A model generated the notes under the pieces. The model was not told where the DNA came from, did no database searches, and worked only from the letters and a program-made list of their open reading frames with translations. Below are positions 50,327 through 58,542 of a stretch of 64,000 nucleotides of DNA, piece by piece. The position numbers and the translations under genes were made by a program. The stretch covers positions 806,001 through 870,000 of the forward strand of contig NZ_CP177357.1 of assembly GCF_046845755.1 (NCBI RefSeq). Reading direction: 5' to 3'. The first letter of the stretch is position 1. Every line of letters begins with the position of its first letter. This DNA is from Rubrivirga sp046845755 (GTDB taxonomy: Bacteria; Bacteroidota; Rhodothermia; Rhodothermales; Rubricoccaceae).

Positions 50327-51679
50327 ATGCCCGAGTACCGATTCAACGGCGTCGCCCAGGGCGGCCAGACCGTCCAGGGGACGGTCTACGCGCCGTCCAA
50401 AAAAGCGGCCCAGAAGAAGGTCACCGGCCTGTCCGAAAAGCACGCGTTCGCGCTCCGCGACATCGAGCAGCGGATGATCTACAAGTACAAGATCAAGCAC
50501 CCCTCGGGCAAGATCGTCAAGGGCGAGCAGAAGGCGTACGGCGAGGAGGAGATCCGGGGGGCCCTGGAGCGGATGGGGATGGAGGTGGTCTCGATCCAGA
50601 AGAACCTCATCAACTACACCCCGAAGCCGCCGACGGGCGACGTCATCATGTTCGTCCGGCTCGCGGCGAACCTGCTGATGGAGAAGATGGCCTTTACCGA
50701 GGTGATGAACCTCCTGATGACCGACATCTCGTCGAAGTCGCTCAAGGGCGTCCTCCGCGACATCTCGTCCGACCTCAAGGGCGGCATGGAGGCCAAGCAG
50801 GCCTTCATGAAGCACCAGGACGCGCTCGGCCAGTTCACGGCCTACATGCTGGGCGTGGCCAGCCAGTCCGGCAACATGGCCGAGATCTACGAGGCGACGG
50901 CCCGCTTCCTCGAGCGGCGCGACGAGTTCAAGAAGAGCATCAAGAGCGCGCTGATCATGCCGTCGGTGACCATCCTGGCCACGGTCCTGGTGTTCGTGTG
51001 GTACGTCTGGTACATCGTGCCGGAGACGGCCGGGCTGTTCGCTTCCTTCGAGGGGATCGAGCTGCCCCCGCTGACGACGTTCTCGCTGGCGATGAGCGCG
51101 TTCCTCGACAAGTGGATGGGGGTCATCGGCGCGATCGCGCTCGTCGTGTCGGCGGGGGCCTTCGCCTGGGCCCGGTCGCCGAAGGGCCAGTTCTTCATCT
51201 CGAAGTACATGATCAAGATCCCCGTGATCGGGGGGCTGCTCCACAAGCTCAACATCGAGGTGTTCTGCCGGGTGTTCGCCATCCTGTACTCCGGCTCGGG
51301 CGAGAACCTCGAGGTCATCAAGGTGGCCGCGGAGGCGTCGGGCAACAAGTACATGGAGCACCAGATCAAGACGATCACCATCCCGGCCATGATGGGCCGG
51401 GGCGCCGGGCTCGTGGAGTCGATGGAGGCGTCCGGCGTGTTCACCCAGATGACGCTGTCCCGGTTCAAGACCGGCGCCGAGACGGGCGCGGTCCGCAAGA
51501 GCGCCCAGCAGATGGCCGACTACTACGAGCGCGAGACGTCGCTCAAGCTGAAGACGGCCGTCGAGACGATCCAGACGTTCGTGGGCCTGTTCATCGGCGT
51601 CATGGTCGGGTTCCTGACCGTGCTCTCGGCCGAGACCGCCCTGATCCGCCCGTCCTCGAACGACATCATGGGCATCTAA
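50327..51679 (+). CDS. Type II secretion F / PilC family platform protein
   Basis: This 450-residue inner-membrane platform of type IV pilus/T2SS machines has the N-terminal signature M-P-E-Y-R-F-N-G-V-A-Q-G-G-Q-T-V-Q-G. Two T2SSF helical domains follow (about 105-230 and 310-435), the second with G-S-G-E-N-L and E-T-G-A-V-R-K. Three membrane segments occur near 215-235, 260-285 and the C-terminal F-V-G-L-F-I-G-V-M-V-G-F-L. It transmits PilB/PilT motor motion to the pilin pool. It is 34 bases upstream of the PilB gene. Confidence 0.92.
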   Translation: MPEYRFNGVAQGGQTVQGTVYAPSKKAAQKKVTGLSEKHAFALRDIEQRMIYKYKIKHPSGKIVKGEQKAYGEEEIRGALERMGMEVVSIQKNLINYTPKPPTGDVIMFVRLAANLLMEKMAFTEVMNLLMTDISSKSLKGVLRDISSDLKGGMEAKQAFMKHQDALGQFTAYMLGVASQSGNMAEIYEATARFLERRDEFKKSIKSALIMPSVTILATVLVFVWYVWYIVPETAGLFASFEGIELPPLTTFSLAMSAFLDKWMGVIGAIALVVSAGAFAWARSPKGQFFISKYMIKIPVIGGLLHKLNIEVFCRVFAILYSGSGENLEVIKVAAEASGNKYMEHQIKTITIPAMMGRGAGLVESMEASGVFTQMTLSRFKTGAETGAVRKSAQQMADYYERETSLKLKTAVETIQTFVGLFIGVMVGFLTVLSAETALIRPSSNDIMGI

Positions 51680-51713
51680 GCCCATCGGGGCCCCGCCCCT
51701 GACCCCCACCGCC

Positions 51714-53702
51714 ATGCCCCCGCTCACTCCACCCCTCCGCGCTCCCGCCGCCCCGCCCCCCGGTGGCGACGGGGCCGGCCGCCCGCCGGCCGCGCCGGTG
51801 GCCCGGGCGCCGGGCCCCCCCACGGCCCCGCCCCCGCGCCCGGCGGCGACGGCCGTCGTCCGCGGCGCGGGCGCGGCGCCGGTCACCCAGGGCGGCGCGT
51901 ACTCGCACGTCTCCGACCGGGTCGTCCAGGCGCTGCTCCGGCGCGGGCTGGTGACGGTCGAGCAGGTCACGCAGGCCGAGGCCGACCGCAAGCAGCGCGG
52001 CGGGCGCGAGCCGCTGTGGCGGCTGCTCATCGGCGTCAAGGGCGTCGAGCGGAACCACGTCTTCGAGCAGGCCGCGGCGACCTACGCCTTCCGGCTGGCG
52101 CCGGTCAAGGACCGCGAGCCCGAGGCCGAGTTCGCCAAGACCGTCATCGAGTCGTTCGACGAGGGGCTCGGCGACAAGCTCGTCGAGCTCAAGGCCGTCC
52201 CTTACGCCTACGCCCAGGACCAGCCCTCGGGCATCTTGAAGCTCGTCTTCATCACCGAAGACCCGATGCGGCCCGAGCTGCAGAAGGTCATCAACGGGCT
52301 GGAGCTGGAGCGCTTCGAGCTGTGCTACGCGCCCGGCGAGATCGTCGACCGCGTGCTCCAGGAGGCGTTCCCGCGCAAGAACGAGTACCTCGAGCGGCTC
52401 TCCCAGGACACCGGCGCCGACCTCGACTTCGGCGTCTCGTTCGAGAGCGGGGAGAAGGGGCTCGTCGACGAGGACCAGCTCGAGGCCGAGATCTCGCAGT
52501 CGGCGCTGCTCAACCTGACCGAGGCGATCCTGATCGAGGGGGTCCGCATGGGCGCCTCCGACATCCACATCTGGCCGAACGCCAAGCGCCAGACCGAGGT
52601 GCACTTCCGCGTCGACGGCCGGCTCGCCCACTGGCACACCGAGGACCGCGGCCACCCCGAGGCGCTCCTCGCCGTGTTCAAGGACACGGCCATGAACGTC
52701 GACCGGTTCGAGCGCGACATGGCGCAGGACGGGTTCATCCAGCGCAAGGTCGACGGGACGCTCATCCGGTACCGCGTGAGCATCCTGCCGATCGCGAACG
52801 CCAACCCCGAGGTCCGCGCCGAGTCCGTCGTCATCCGAATCCTGGACGACCGCAAGGTCATCACCGACCTGGGCAAGCTGGGCCTGCTCGAGGGCGCCCT
52901 CGCCCAGTTCAACAAGGCCATCGCCCGGCCGCACGGGATGGTCATCTTGACCGGCCCGACGGGCTCGGGCAAGTCGACGACGCTCGTGGCCGCGCTCTCG
53001 AACGTGGTCACGCCCGAGGTCAACGTTCTCACGGTCGAGGACCCGGTCGAGTACATCATCCCGGGCGTCCGCCAGATCAAGCTCAGCCACAAGCTCTCGC
53101 TCGAGCAGGCCCTGCGCGCCATTCTGCGCCACGACCCCGACATCGTCATGGTCGGCGAGATGCGCGACAAGGACACGGCCGAGCTGGCCATCAAGCTCGC
53201 CAACACGGGCCACCTCACCTTCTCGACGCTCCACACGAACGACGCGCCGAGTGCGGTCTCCCGGCTCTACAAGATGGGCCTCGAGCCCTTCCTGATCGCC
53301 TACGCCATCAACCTGGTCGTCGCCCAGCGGCTCATCCGGACGCTGTGCCCGGACTGCAAGCGGCCCGAGCAGGAGCACGACACCCTCCTGCTCGGCGAGC
53401 TCGGGTTCACGCCCGAGGAGATCGCCGCCGGCGGGATCTACGAGGCCTCGCGCGGCACGTCGTGCCCGACCTGCAAGGGGAAGGGCTACAAGGGCCGCCG
53501 CGCCTGTGCCGAGGCCCTGTACTTCTCGCCGGCCATCCAGGCGGCGATCGTGGGGGCCGGCGGCGAGATCAACGAGGAGGAGATCCGGCGGATCGGCGAG
53601 TCCGAGGGGATGCTCACGCTCCAGGCCTCGGCCCGCGTGCTCGTGCTCCGCGGCGAGGTGTCGGTCGAGGAGATGCTGCGCGTCACCGCCGGCGAGCACT
53701 GA
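51714..53702 (+). CDS. GspE/PilB family assembly ATPase
   Basis: This 662-residue cytoplasmic motor for pilus extension has a Pro-rich disordered N-terminus (1-60). A MshEN/T2SSE N-terminal domain follows (about 65-125), then the ATPase core with Walker A G-P-T-G-S-G-K-S-T (about residue 414), Asp box T-V-E-D-P-V-E-Y, Walker B D-I-V-M-V-G-E-M-R-D and His box N-T-G-H-L-T-F-S-T-L-H-T-N. A zinc-binding tetracysteine (C-P-D-C near 545 and C-P-T-C near 583) is typical of PilB. All catalytic motifs are intact, unlike the PilT-like protein downstream. Confidence 0.95.
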   Translation: MPPLTPPLRAPAAPPPGGDGAGRPPAAPVARAPGPPTAPPPRPAATAVVRGAGAAPVTQGGAYSHVSDRVVQALLRRGLVTVEQVTQAEADRKQRGGREPLWRLLIGVKGVERNHVFEQAAATYAFRLAPVKDREPEAEFAKTVIESFDEGLGDKLVELKAVPYAYAQDQPSGILKLVFITEDPMRPELQKVINGLELERFELCYAPGEIVDRVLQEAFPRKNEYLERLSQDTGADLDFGVSFESGEKGLVDEDQLEAEISQSALLNLTEAILIEGVRMGASDIHIWPNAKRQTEVHFRVDGRLAHWHTEDRGHPEALLAVFKDTAMNVDRFERDMAQDGFIQRKVDGTLIRYRVSILPIANANPEVRAESVVIRILDDRKVITDLGKLGLLEGALAQFNKAIARPHGMVILTGPTGSGKSTTLVAALSNVVTPEVNVLTVEDPVEYIIPGVRQIKLSHKLSLEQALRAILRHDPDIVMVGEMRDKDTAELAIKLANTGHLTFSTLHTNDAPSAVSRLYKMGLEPFLIAYAINLVVAQRLIRTLCPDCKRPEQEHDTLLLGELGFTPEEIAAGGIYEASRGTSCPTCKGKGYKGRRACAEALYFSPAIQAAIVGAGGEINEEEIRRIGESEGMLTLQASARVLVLRGEVSVEEMLRVTAGEH

Positions 53703-53733
53703 CCCGAGGGGACGTTCGACGAGCGGCGCGTGA

Positions 53734-53762
53734 GGCCGGCCCGTGCCGAACACGGGCCGGCC
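53734..53762 (+). terminator. Hairpin after the PilB gene
   Basis: A perfect 12-bp stem (GGCCGGCCCGTG with its complement) closes a 5-base loop (CCGAA), 31 bases after the stop. No T-run follows, so it may attenuate rather than terminate, separating motor genes from minor-pilin genes. Confidence 0.5.
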
Positions 53763-53865
53763 GCCTCCGATGGCGGCGAAAGGAATGGGGGCGCGCCATT
53801 TGGCGCCGTGTGGTTGAGGGGGGTTCAGGGCGGGTCGATATCTCGATCCCCCGCATTGGCTCTCC

Positions 53866-54570
53866 ATGCCCCAGACCCTCCTCGCCCTTTTCGCCCTCGT
53901 GCTGGCGTCGTTCCTGACGTTCAACCAGCAGCGGCTGACGCTCCGCGCGCAGACCAACATGGTCACGAGCGAGGTGGAGCTGGCCGGCGCCGGCGTGGCC
54001 TCCGAGGTGATGGCGCTCGTCGAGTCGATGTCGTTCGACGAGAACTCGACGCCCGACGCGATCTACGCCGCCCAGGAGGTGCCCAGCGAGTCCAACGAAT
54101 TCAAGTCGTCGAGCGCCTTCGGCGCGACGGACCGGGGCGACGCCGGCTGCAACCTGATGGACGTGCGCTCGACCCCGGACTGCGACGACGTCGACGACAT
54201 CCACGGGCTCGGCTGGCAGCCCTACACCATCCGCCTGGCCGACGAGATCGACCGGGACCCGGTGACGGGCGACCCGATCGCCGGCGGGGCGCGGCGGCTG
54301 CGCGAGCTCGCCTTCGAGTACCGCGCCACGGTCTACTACGTCGTCAACCCGCAGAGCATGGCGCCGGCCTCGGGCCGGACGCTCCACAAACGCATCGTGC
54401 TCGACGTGCGGTCGCCCTACATCGACAACGACGACGAGGGCCGCGTCCGGCTCACGCGCGTCATCTCGTACGACCCGATCAAGGCCGAGATGGACTACGA
54501 GAACACCGATGGGTACGGGCCCATCGGGAACGAGTCCAGCGGCTCCGGCAGCGGCACGGTGAACATGTAG
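53866..54570 (+). CDS. Minor pilin-like protein A
   Basis: This 234-residue protein starts with a short leader and hydrophobic helix (M-P-Q-T-L-L-A-L-F-A-L-V-L-A-S-F-L-T-F) followed by N-Q-Q-R-L-T-L-R-A-Q, a pilin-like layout without a G-F-T-L-I-E cleavage motif. The exported part has two cysteines (A-G-C-N-L and P-D-C-D-D) and an Asp-rich loop. The C-terminus is Ser/Gly-rich. It is the first of three consecutive genes of the same design downstream of the PilB gene. No sequence family is recognised. Confidence 0.68.
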   Translation: MPQTLLALFALVLASFLTFNQQRLTLRAQTNMVTSEVELAGAGVASEVMALVESMSFDENSTPDAIYAAQEVPSESNEFKSSSAFGATDRGDAGCNLMDVRSTPDCDDVDDIHGLGWQPYTIRLADEIDRDPVTGDPIAGGARRLRELAFEYRATVYYVVNPQSMAPASGRTLHKRIVLDVRSPYIDNDDEGRVRLTRVISYDPIKAEMDYENTDGYGPIGNESSGSGSGTVNM

Positions 54571-54627
54571 GCCGCCCGGCCCGCACCCCGCCTCACTCCC
54601 CCACAGGCCATCGACAGGTCGTAACCC

Positions 54628-55344
54628 ATGCAGTTCCTCCTCGACCATCTCATCTCGGTCGTTGTCGCAGGCATCCTGATCCTCATCCTCCAAGTGGGAC
54701 AGATCCGGACGCAGCACGCCGACATCGAACAGGTGACGTCCCACTCGGTCAAGGCCAAGACCCTCATCTTCGGGCGGTGGGTCGAGGACGACATCATGAA
54801 CATCGGGGCCAACTTCGGGACCAACCTGTATCGGTTCGAGGCCCCCACGCTCGAGGCGCTCACCGGCAACGCGCTGCGCTGGGAGTTCTACTCCGACTCG
54901 ACGCAGGACGACGGCACCAAGAGCCGCATCTTCAAGCGCTACCGCTTGGTGGAGAACGGCGTCGCCCAGTTCGAGCAGCCCGAGGCCACGTTCCGGATGT
55001 ACCGCGTCGAGCGCGACTCGGTCGTCGTCGACTACAGCCCGACGGGCAGCGCGCCGACGCTGGGGGGGCTGGCGGAGTCCGCCTGGGTCCGCTCTGGAAA
55101 CAGCATCGAGACGGTCTCCTTCTTCAAGATCGAACTGCTCGACCGGTTCGGCGAGACGCCGCTGACGGCTTCGGGCGACGTCGACGTGCTCAAGGCCGAC
55201 TACATCCGCGTTCGGTTCGGGGTCGTCCCCGAATACGTCCTGTCGACCGACGGGGACTCCCGGGGCAACACGCTCCGCGAGCTCTACTGGTCGAAGACGC
55301 TCAAGGTGCGGCCCTACTGGGTCCCGCCGCCGTCCCAATCCTGA
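54628..55344 (+). CDS. Minor pilin-like protein B
   Basis: This 238-residue protein has an N-terminal hydrophobic helix (M-Q-F-L-L-D-H-L-I-S-V-V-V-A-G-I-L-I-L-I) followed by a polar, probably helical stretch Q-I-R-T-Q-H-A-D-I-E-Q-V-T. A mostly beta-predicted exported domain ends R-P-Y-W-V-P-P-P-S. The organisation matches type IV minor pilins or pseudopilins of the GspJ kind, but similarity is structural and not recognised at sequence level. It lies 57 bases after protein A and 42 before protein C. Confidence 0.66.
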   Translation: MQFLLDHLISVVVAGILILILQVGQIRTQHADIEQVTSHSVKAKTLIFGRWVEDDIMNIGANFGTNLYRFEAPTLEALTGNALRWEFYSDSTQDDGTKSRIFKRYRLVENGVAQFEQPEATFRMYRVERDSVVVDYSPTGSAPTLGGLAESAWVRSGNSIETVSFFKIELLDRFGETPLTASGDVDVLKADYIRVRFGVVPEYVLSTDGDSRGNTLRELYWSKTLKVRPYWVPPPSQS

Positions 55345-55386
55345 CCTCCTCCGCTCCCTCGATCCCCACCATCGACCCCTCGACCC

Positions 55387-56835
55387 ATGGGCAAAACCCT
55401 TCTACTACTCGTCCTCGGCTCCAGCGTCATCCTCGGCCGGCAGCTCCTGAGCAACGTCGGCCACGAGGTCGAGTCCAACAAGGACCAGCAGGAGTACCAG
55501 GAGGAGGTGATCGCGCGTGAGATCGCGGCCTCCGCCTTCAACATCGCCATGGGCGAGGTCCGCTCGCACGGCGAGGACCTCCACACGGCCGTGACGGCCT
55601 TCAACGGGGCCGCCGGCGGCCGGAGCGGCACATTTACGACGGGCCGGTTCACGGGCGGCTCGTTCGAGTCCGAGGCCAAGCTGACCTCGGGCCACAGCGT
55701 CCAGGTGATCGCCGTCGGCAAGTACGGCCGGGCCGAGTACACCATGCACGACGAGTACCGCATCCCGGTGCTCATCGCTCGCGAGGACGGGCTGATCGAG
55801 GTGGACATCCCCAACGACCCGGCCATCGACCCCGACGCGTGCACGGCCCTCTTCTACCAGGCCTACCCCATCGGCACCGACCCGGCCGCCCTCCCCGCAC
55901 CTGAGATGGTGATGGCCTCGTGGAACGGCGTGCGCGACAAGGACCACCTGCTCCAGACGATCTACGCGTCGGCGGGGACCCAGATGAACTTCTTCCTCGC
56001 CGTCGACTCGGACTGCTCCGAGCGCCCGCTCGCCGTGCCGAACACGTGTGAGGCCCGGGCCGACGCTCGGGACCACACCTATGACGCCAGCACGTGGGAG
56101 TTCATCCACCACGCGCTCGTGATCGACCCGGACGACGTGGACCAGGCGGAGGAGGGGCCGTGGGCCTACGTCGAGCAGGACGCCTCCGACCGCCAGTCGT
56201 GGCGCATCTCGTGGGAGGACACCCCGAACTGGGACGCCCCCAACTCGACCGACCCGCTCGCCAGCCTCCAGGCCCTCGCGACGCTCGGCTACAACGGCGG
56301 CGGCTGGTCGTTCGCGTCGGGCACCGGGTACATCCTCCTCCAGGACCTCGGGCTCGGCGCGCCCGACTACGCCGACCAGTCGATCGTGGTGACGGTCTAC
56401 GAGGCCAGCAACCCCAACTTCCACGGGAAGCAGCGGAGCGCGCTCGCCAAGCAGAAGGAATGCGGCGAGGAGTACGACGAGCCCATCGACGGCGGCGGAT
56501 ACGACGTCGACGGGGAGACTGGGGACGGGGAGACCGACGTGCCCCCGGCGCCGCCGGACGAGTCCCCGGACCAGCCCGAGCCCGACGACGCCGAGTACCC
56601 GGACGACGACGGGTTCACCTCGGACGAGATCACAGCCTACGCCTGCAAGTGCACGAACAACGGCCGAAAGGACCACAAGACGGCCATCCTCCACCGGCCT
56701 CCGGGCAACGAGGCCAACGAGCACCTCATCTGCATCGGCAACCCGGCCGTGCCCAGCCACTTCGACAACCACAACGACGTGTTCCCGACGTGCGAGAGCG
56801 GGCGCGCGGTCCAGAACAACAACAAGAAGAAGTAG
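55387..56835 (+). CDS. Large minor pilin-like/tip protein C with PPGN cysteine motif
   Basis: This 482-residue protein opens M-G-K-T-L-L-L-L-V-L-G-S-S-V-I-L-G, related to the M-G-Q-Q-Q pilin leader. A mature domain of about 330 residues carries several cysteines, followed by an acidic Pro/Asp/Glu linker (365-412). A small C-terminal cysteine domain contains C-K-C-T and L-H-R-P-P-G-N-E-A-N-E-H, which resembles the I-C-H-x-P-P-G-N-x-x-N-x-H module found on many secreted bacterial proteins. By size and position it could be a tip adhesin, analogous to PilY1/GspK. This is inference. Confidence 0.68.
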   Translation: MGKTLLLLVLGSSVILGRQLLSNVGHEVESNKDQQEYQEEVIAREIAASAFNIAMGEVRSHGEDLHTAVTAFNGAAGGRSGTFTTGRFTGGSFESEAKLTSGHSVQVIAVGKYGRAEYTMHDEYRIPVLIAREDGLIEVDIPNDPAIDPDACTALFYQAYPIGTDPAALPAPEMVMASWNGVRDKDHLLQTIYASAGTQMNFFLAVDSDCSERPLAVPNTCEARADARDHTYDASTWEFIHHALVIDPDDVDQAEEGPWAYVEQDASDRQSWRISWEDTPNWDAPNSTDPLASLQALATLGYNGGGWSFASGTGYILLQDLGLGAPDYADQSIVVTVYEASNPNFHGKQRSALAKQKECGEEYDEPIDGGGYDVDGETGDGETDVPPAPPDESPDQPEPDDAEYPDDDGFTSDEITAYACKCTNNGRKDHKTAILHRPPGNEANEHLICIGNPAVPSHFDNHNDVFPTCESGRAVQNNNKKK

Positions 56836-56859
56836 CCCACCTGCGGGTCGACGTCCCTC

Positions 56860-56887
56860 GGGGGCGGTCTCTTCGGAGGCCGCCCCC
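56860..56887 (+). terminator. Hairpin terminator after tip-protein gene
   Basis: A 12-bp GC-rich stem with one G-T pair (GGGGGCGGTCTC with GAGGCCGCCCCC) closes on TTCG, the loop preferred by other terminators here. Only GAGCCCGTTT follows, so termination may be partial. Confidence 0.7.
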
Positions 56888-57077
56888 GAGCCCGTTTGGG
56901 GCGTCCCGGCCGGGAGGAATGGGGGAGGAGAGAGGCACGCCCGGGTTACCAATCGTGCCCCCGATGGGTCGAAAGCGCGCCGGTTCGGGGCGCTGGACGA
57001 TACGGGCGGGGCCCAGAGCCCGCCCCACCCGCGTGGCCCGGGGCTTGCCCTCCCAGGACCGATCCGCCCTCCGCCCC

Positions 57078-58517
57078 GTGACCCCGACGTCCGAGTTTCC
57101 CCAGGCCCCCGCCGCGCCCACCGCCCCCGGGGGCGCCCCGTCGTGGTCGACGCCGCTCGGCGCGCCGGCGGCCCCCGCGCCCGGCGGCGCGCCGTCGTTC
57201 GGTTCGCCGTTCGGCGCCCCCGCCTTCGGCGCCCCGGCCGCCACGCCCGAGCCCGCGCTGGCGGACCCCGGCTTCGGCGAGGTCGACAGCGACGGGTTCC
57301 ACCGGATCCCGCCGTTCGTCCGCCAGCTCGCCAAGACCGCCCCCAAGCTGCTCGTCGGCGAGGACCGGCTGAAGTTCTACGCCGAGCAGATCAGCCGGCT
57401 GTCGGTGGCCCACCGCGAGCAGCTCCGCGCCTTTATCGAGCAGTACGTGTCGCGGATGCACGCCATGGGCGCGAGCGACCTCGACATGGGCGGCCCGGCC
57501 ACGCTCGGCCGCGTCTGGTACCGCGTCGACGGCGAGAAGACGCCGCACTTCGAGCTCGGCATCGGGTCCAACGACGACGTCGACATCCTCATCCTGAACC
57601 TCCTCTCCGAGCGCCAGATCGACGAGCTCTGGGAGGTCCAGTCGGCCGACTTCTCGTACCAGATGACGGGCGAGGGCGGCGGCCGCAAGCGGTTCCGCTG
57701 CACGACGTACTACGACAACCAGCACCTCGGCGTCTGTCTGCGCGCCATCAACGAGGAGGTCCGCCCGCTCGACGGGCTGGGCTTCCACCCGATCATCCAG
57801 AAGGGCGTCCTGTTCTCGAACGTGCGCTCCGGGCTCATGCTCGTGACCGGCGTGACGGGCTCGGGCAAGTCGACCACGCTCGACTCGGTGATCGACGCGA
57901 ACAACCAGGACTTCGACGGCCACATCGTCATCATCGCCAAGCCGCTCGAGTACGTCCACAACCCGCAGCGCTGCATCATCCGCCACCGCGAAGTCGGCCC
58001 GGACGTGCCGTCGTTCAAGATCGGCGTGAGCCAGGCGCTCCGCCAGGACCCCGACATCATCATGATCGGGGAGATGCGCGACCCCGAGACGATCGACGCG
58101 GCCATCGAGGCGGCCGACACGGGCCACAAGGTGTTCTCGACGCTCCACACGGCGTCGGCCGTCGAGTCGCTCGACCGCATCGTGGCCGAGTACCCGCCCT
58201 ACGAGCAGGAGCGCATCCGCTCGCGGCTGGCCGACGTGCTCAACTGCGTCGTGTCGCAAAAGCTGCCGCCCAAGATCGGCGGCGGCCGCGTGCTCGCCAA
58301 GGAGGTCCTGTGGGTCACGGCGTCGGTCAAGGCCGCCATCTACAACGACAACACCGGCGAGATCTACCAGATGATGTGGGAGAGCGGCCGGCAGGGCATG
58401 ATCACCCTCGAGCAGGACCTCTTCCGGCTCGTCCGCGAGCGCAAGATCACGCCCGACATCGGCCTCCAGTACTCGAACAACAAGCGCCGTTTCCAGCAGC
58501 TGATGCAGACGGCCTAG
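57078..58517 (+). CDS. PilT-like ATPase with degenerate Asp box
   Basis: This 479-residue protein follows a Pro/Ala/Gly-rich N-terminus (1-60) with a PilT-type N-domain (G-A-S-D-L-D-M-G, where PilT usually has S-D-L-H). The ATPase core has Walker A G-V-T-G-S-G-K-S-T (about residue 258), Walker B D-I-I-M-I-G-E-M-R-D (325) and His box T-G-H-K-V-F-S-T-L-H-T. The Asp box, normally T-I-E-D-P-I-E, reads I-I-A-K-P-L-E (284), losing both acidic residues. It may be a regulator or a heteromeric partner like PilU. The start is GTG 57078; an ATG at 56964 is possible. Confidence 0.87.
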   Translation: MTPTSEFPQAPAAPTAPGGAPSWSTPLGAPAAPAPGGAPSFGSPFGAPAFGAPAATPEPALADPGFGEVDSDGFHRIPPFVRQLAKTAPKLLVGEDRLKFYAEQISRLSVAHREQLRAFIEQYVSRMHAMGASDLDMGGPATLGRVWYRVDGEKTPHFELGIGSNDDVDILILNLLSERQIDELWEVQSADFSYQMTGEGGGRKRFRCTTYYDNQHLGVCLRAINEEVRPLDGLGFHPIIQKGVLFSNVRSGLMLVTGVTGSGKSTTLDSVIDANNQDFDGHIVIIAKPLEYVHNPQRCIIRHREVGPDVPSFKIGVSQALRQDPDIIMIGEMRDPETIDAAIEAADTGHKVFSTLHTASAVESLDRIVAEYPPYEQERIRSRLADVLNCVVSQKLPPKIGGGRVLAKEVLWVTASVKAAIYNDNTGEIYQMMWESGRQGMITLEQDLFRLVRERKITPDIGLQYSNNKRRFQQLMQTA

Positions 58518-58542
58518 GCCCGACGCGGACCCCCCGCCCCCT

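Noticed and set aside
56094..57077. N-terminal extension of the PilT-like protein into the tip-protein gene
   Set aside because: The frame overlaps the 55387-56835 gene and its terminator. GTG 57078 or ATG 56964 are better starts.
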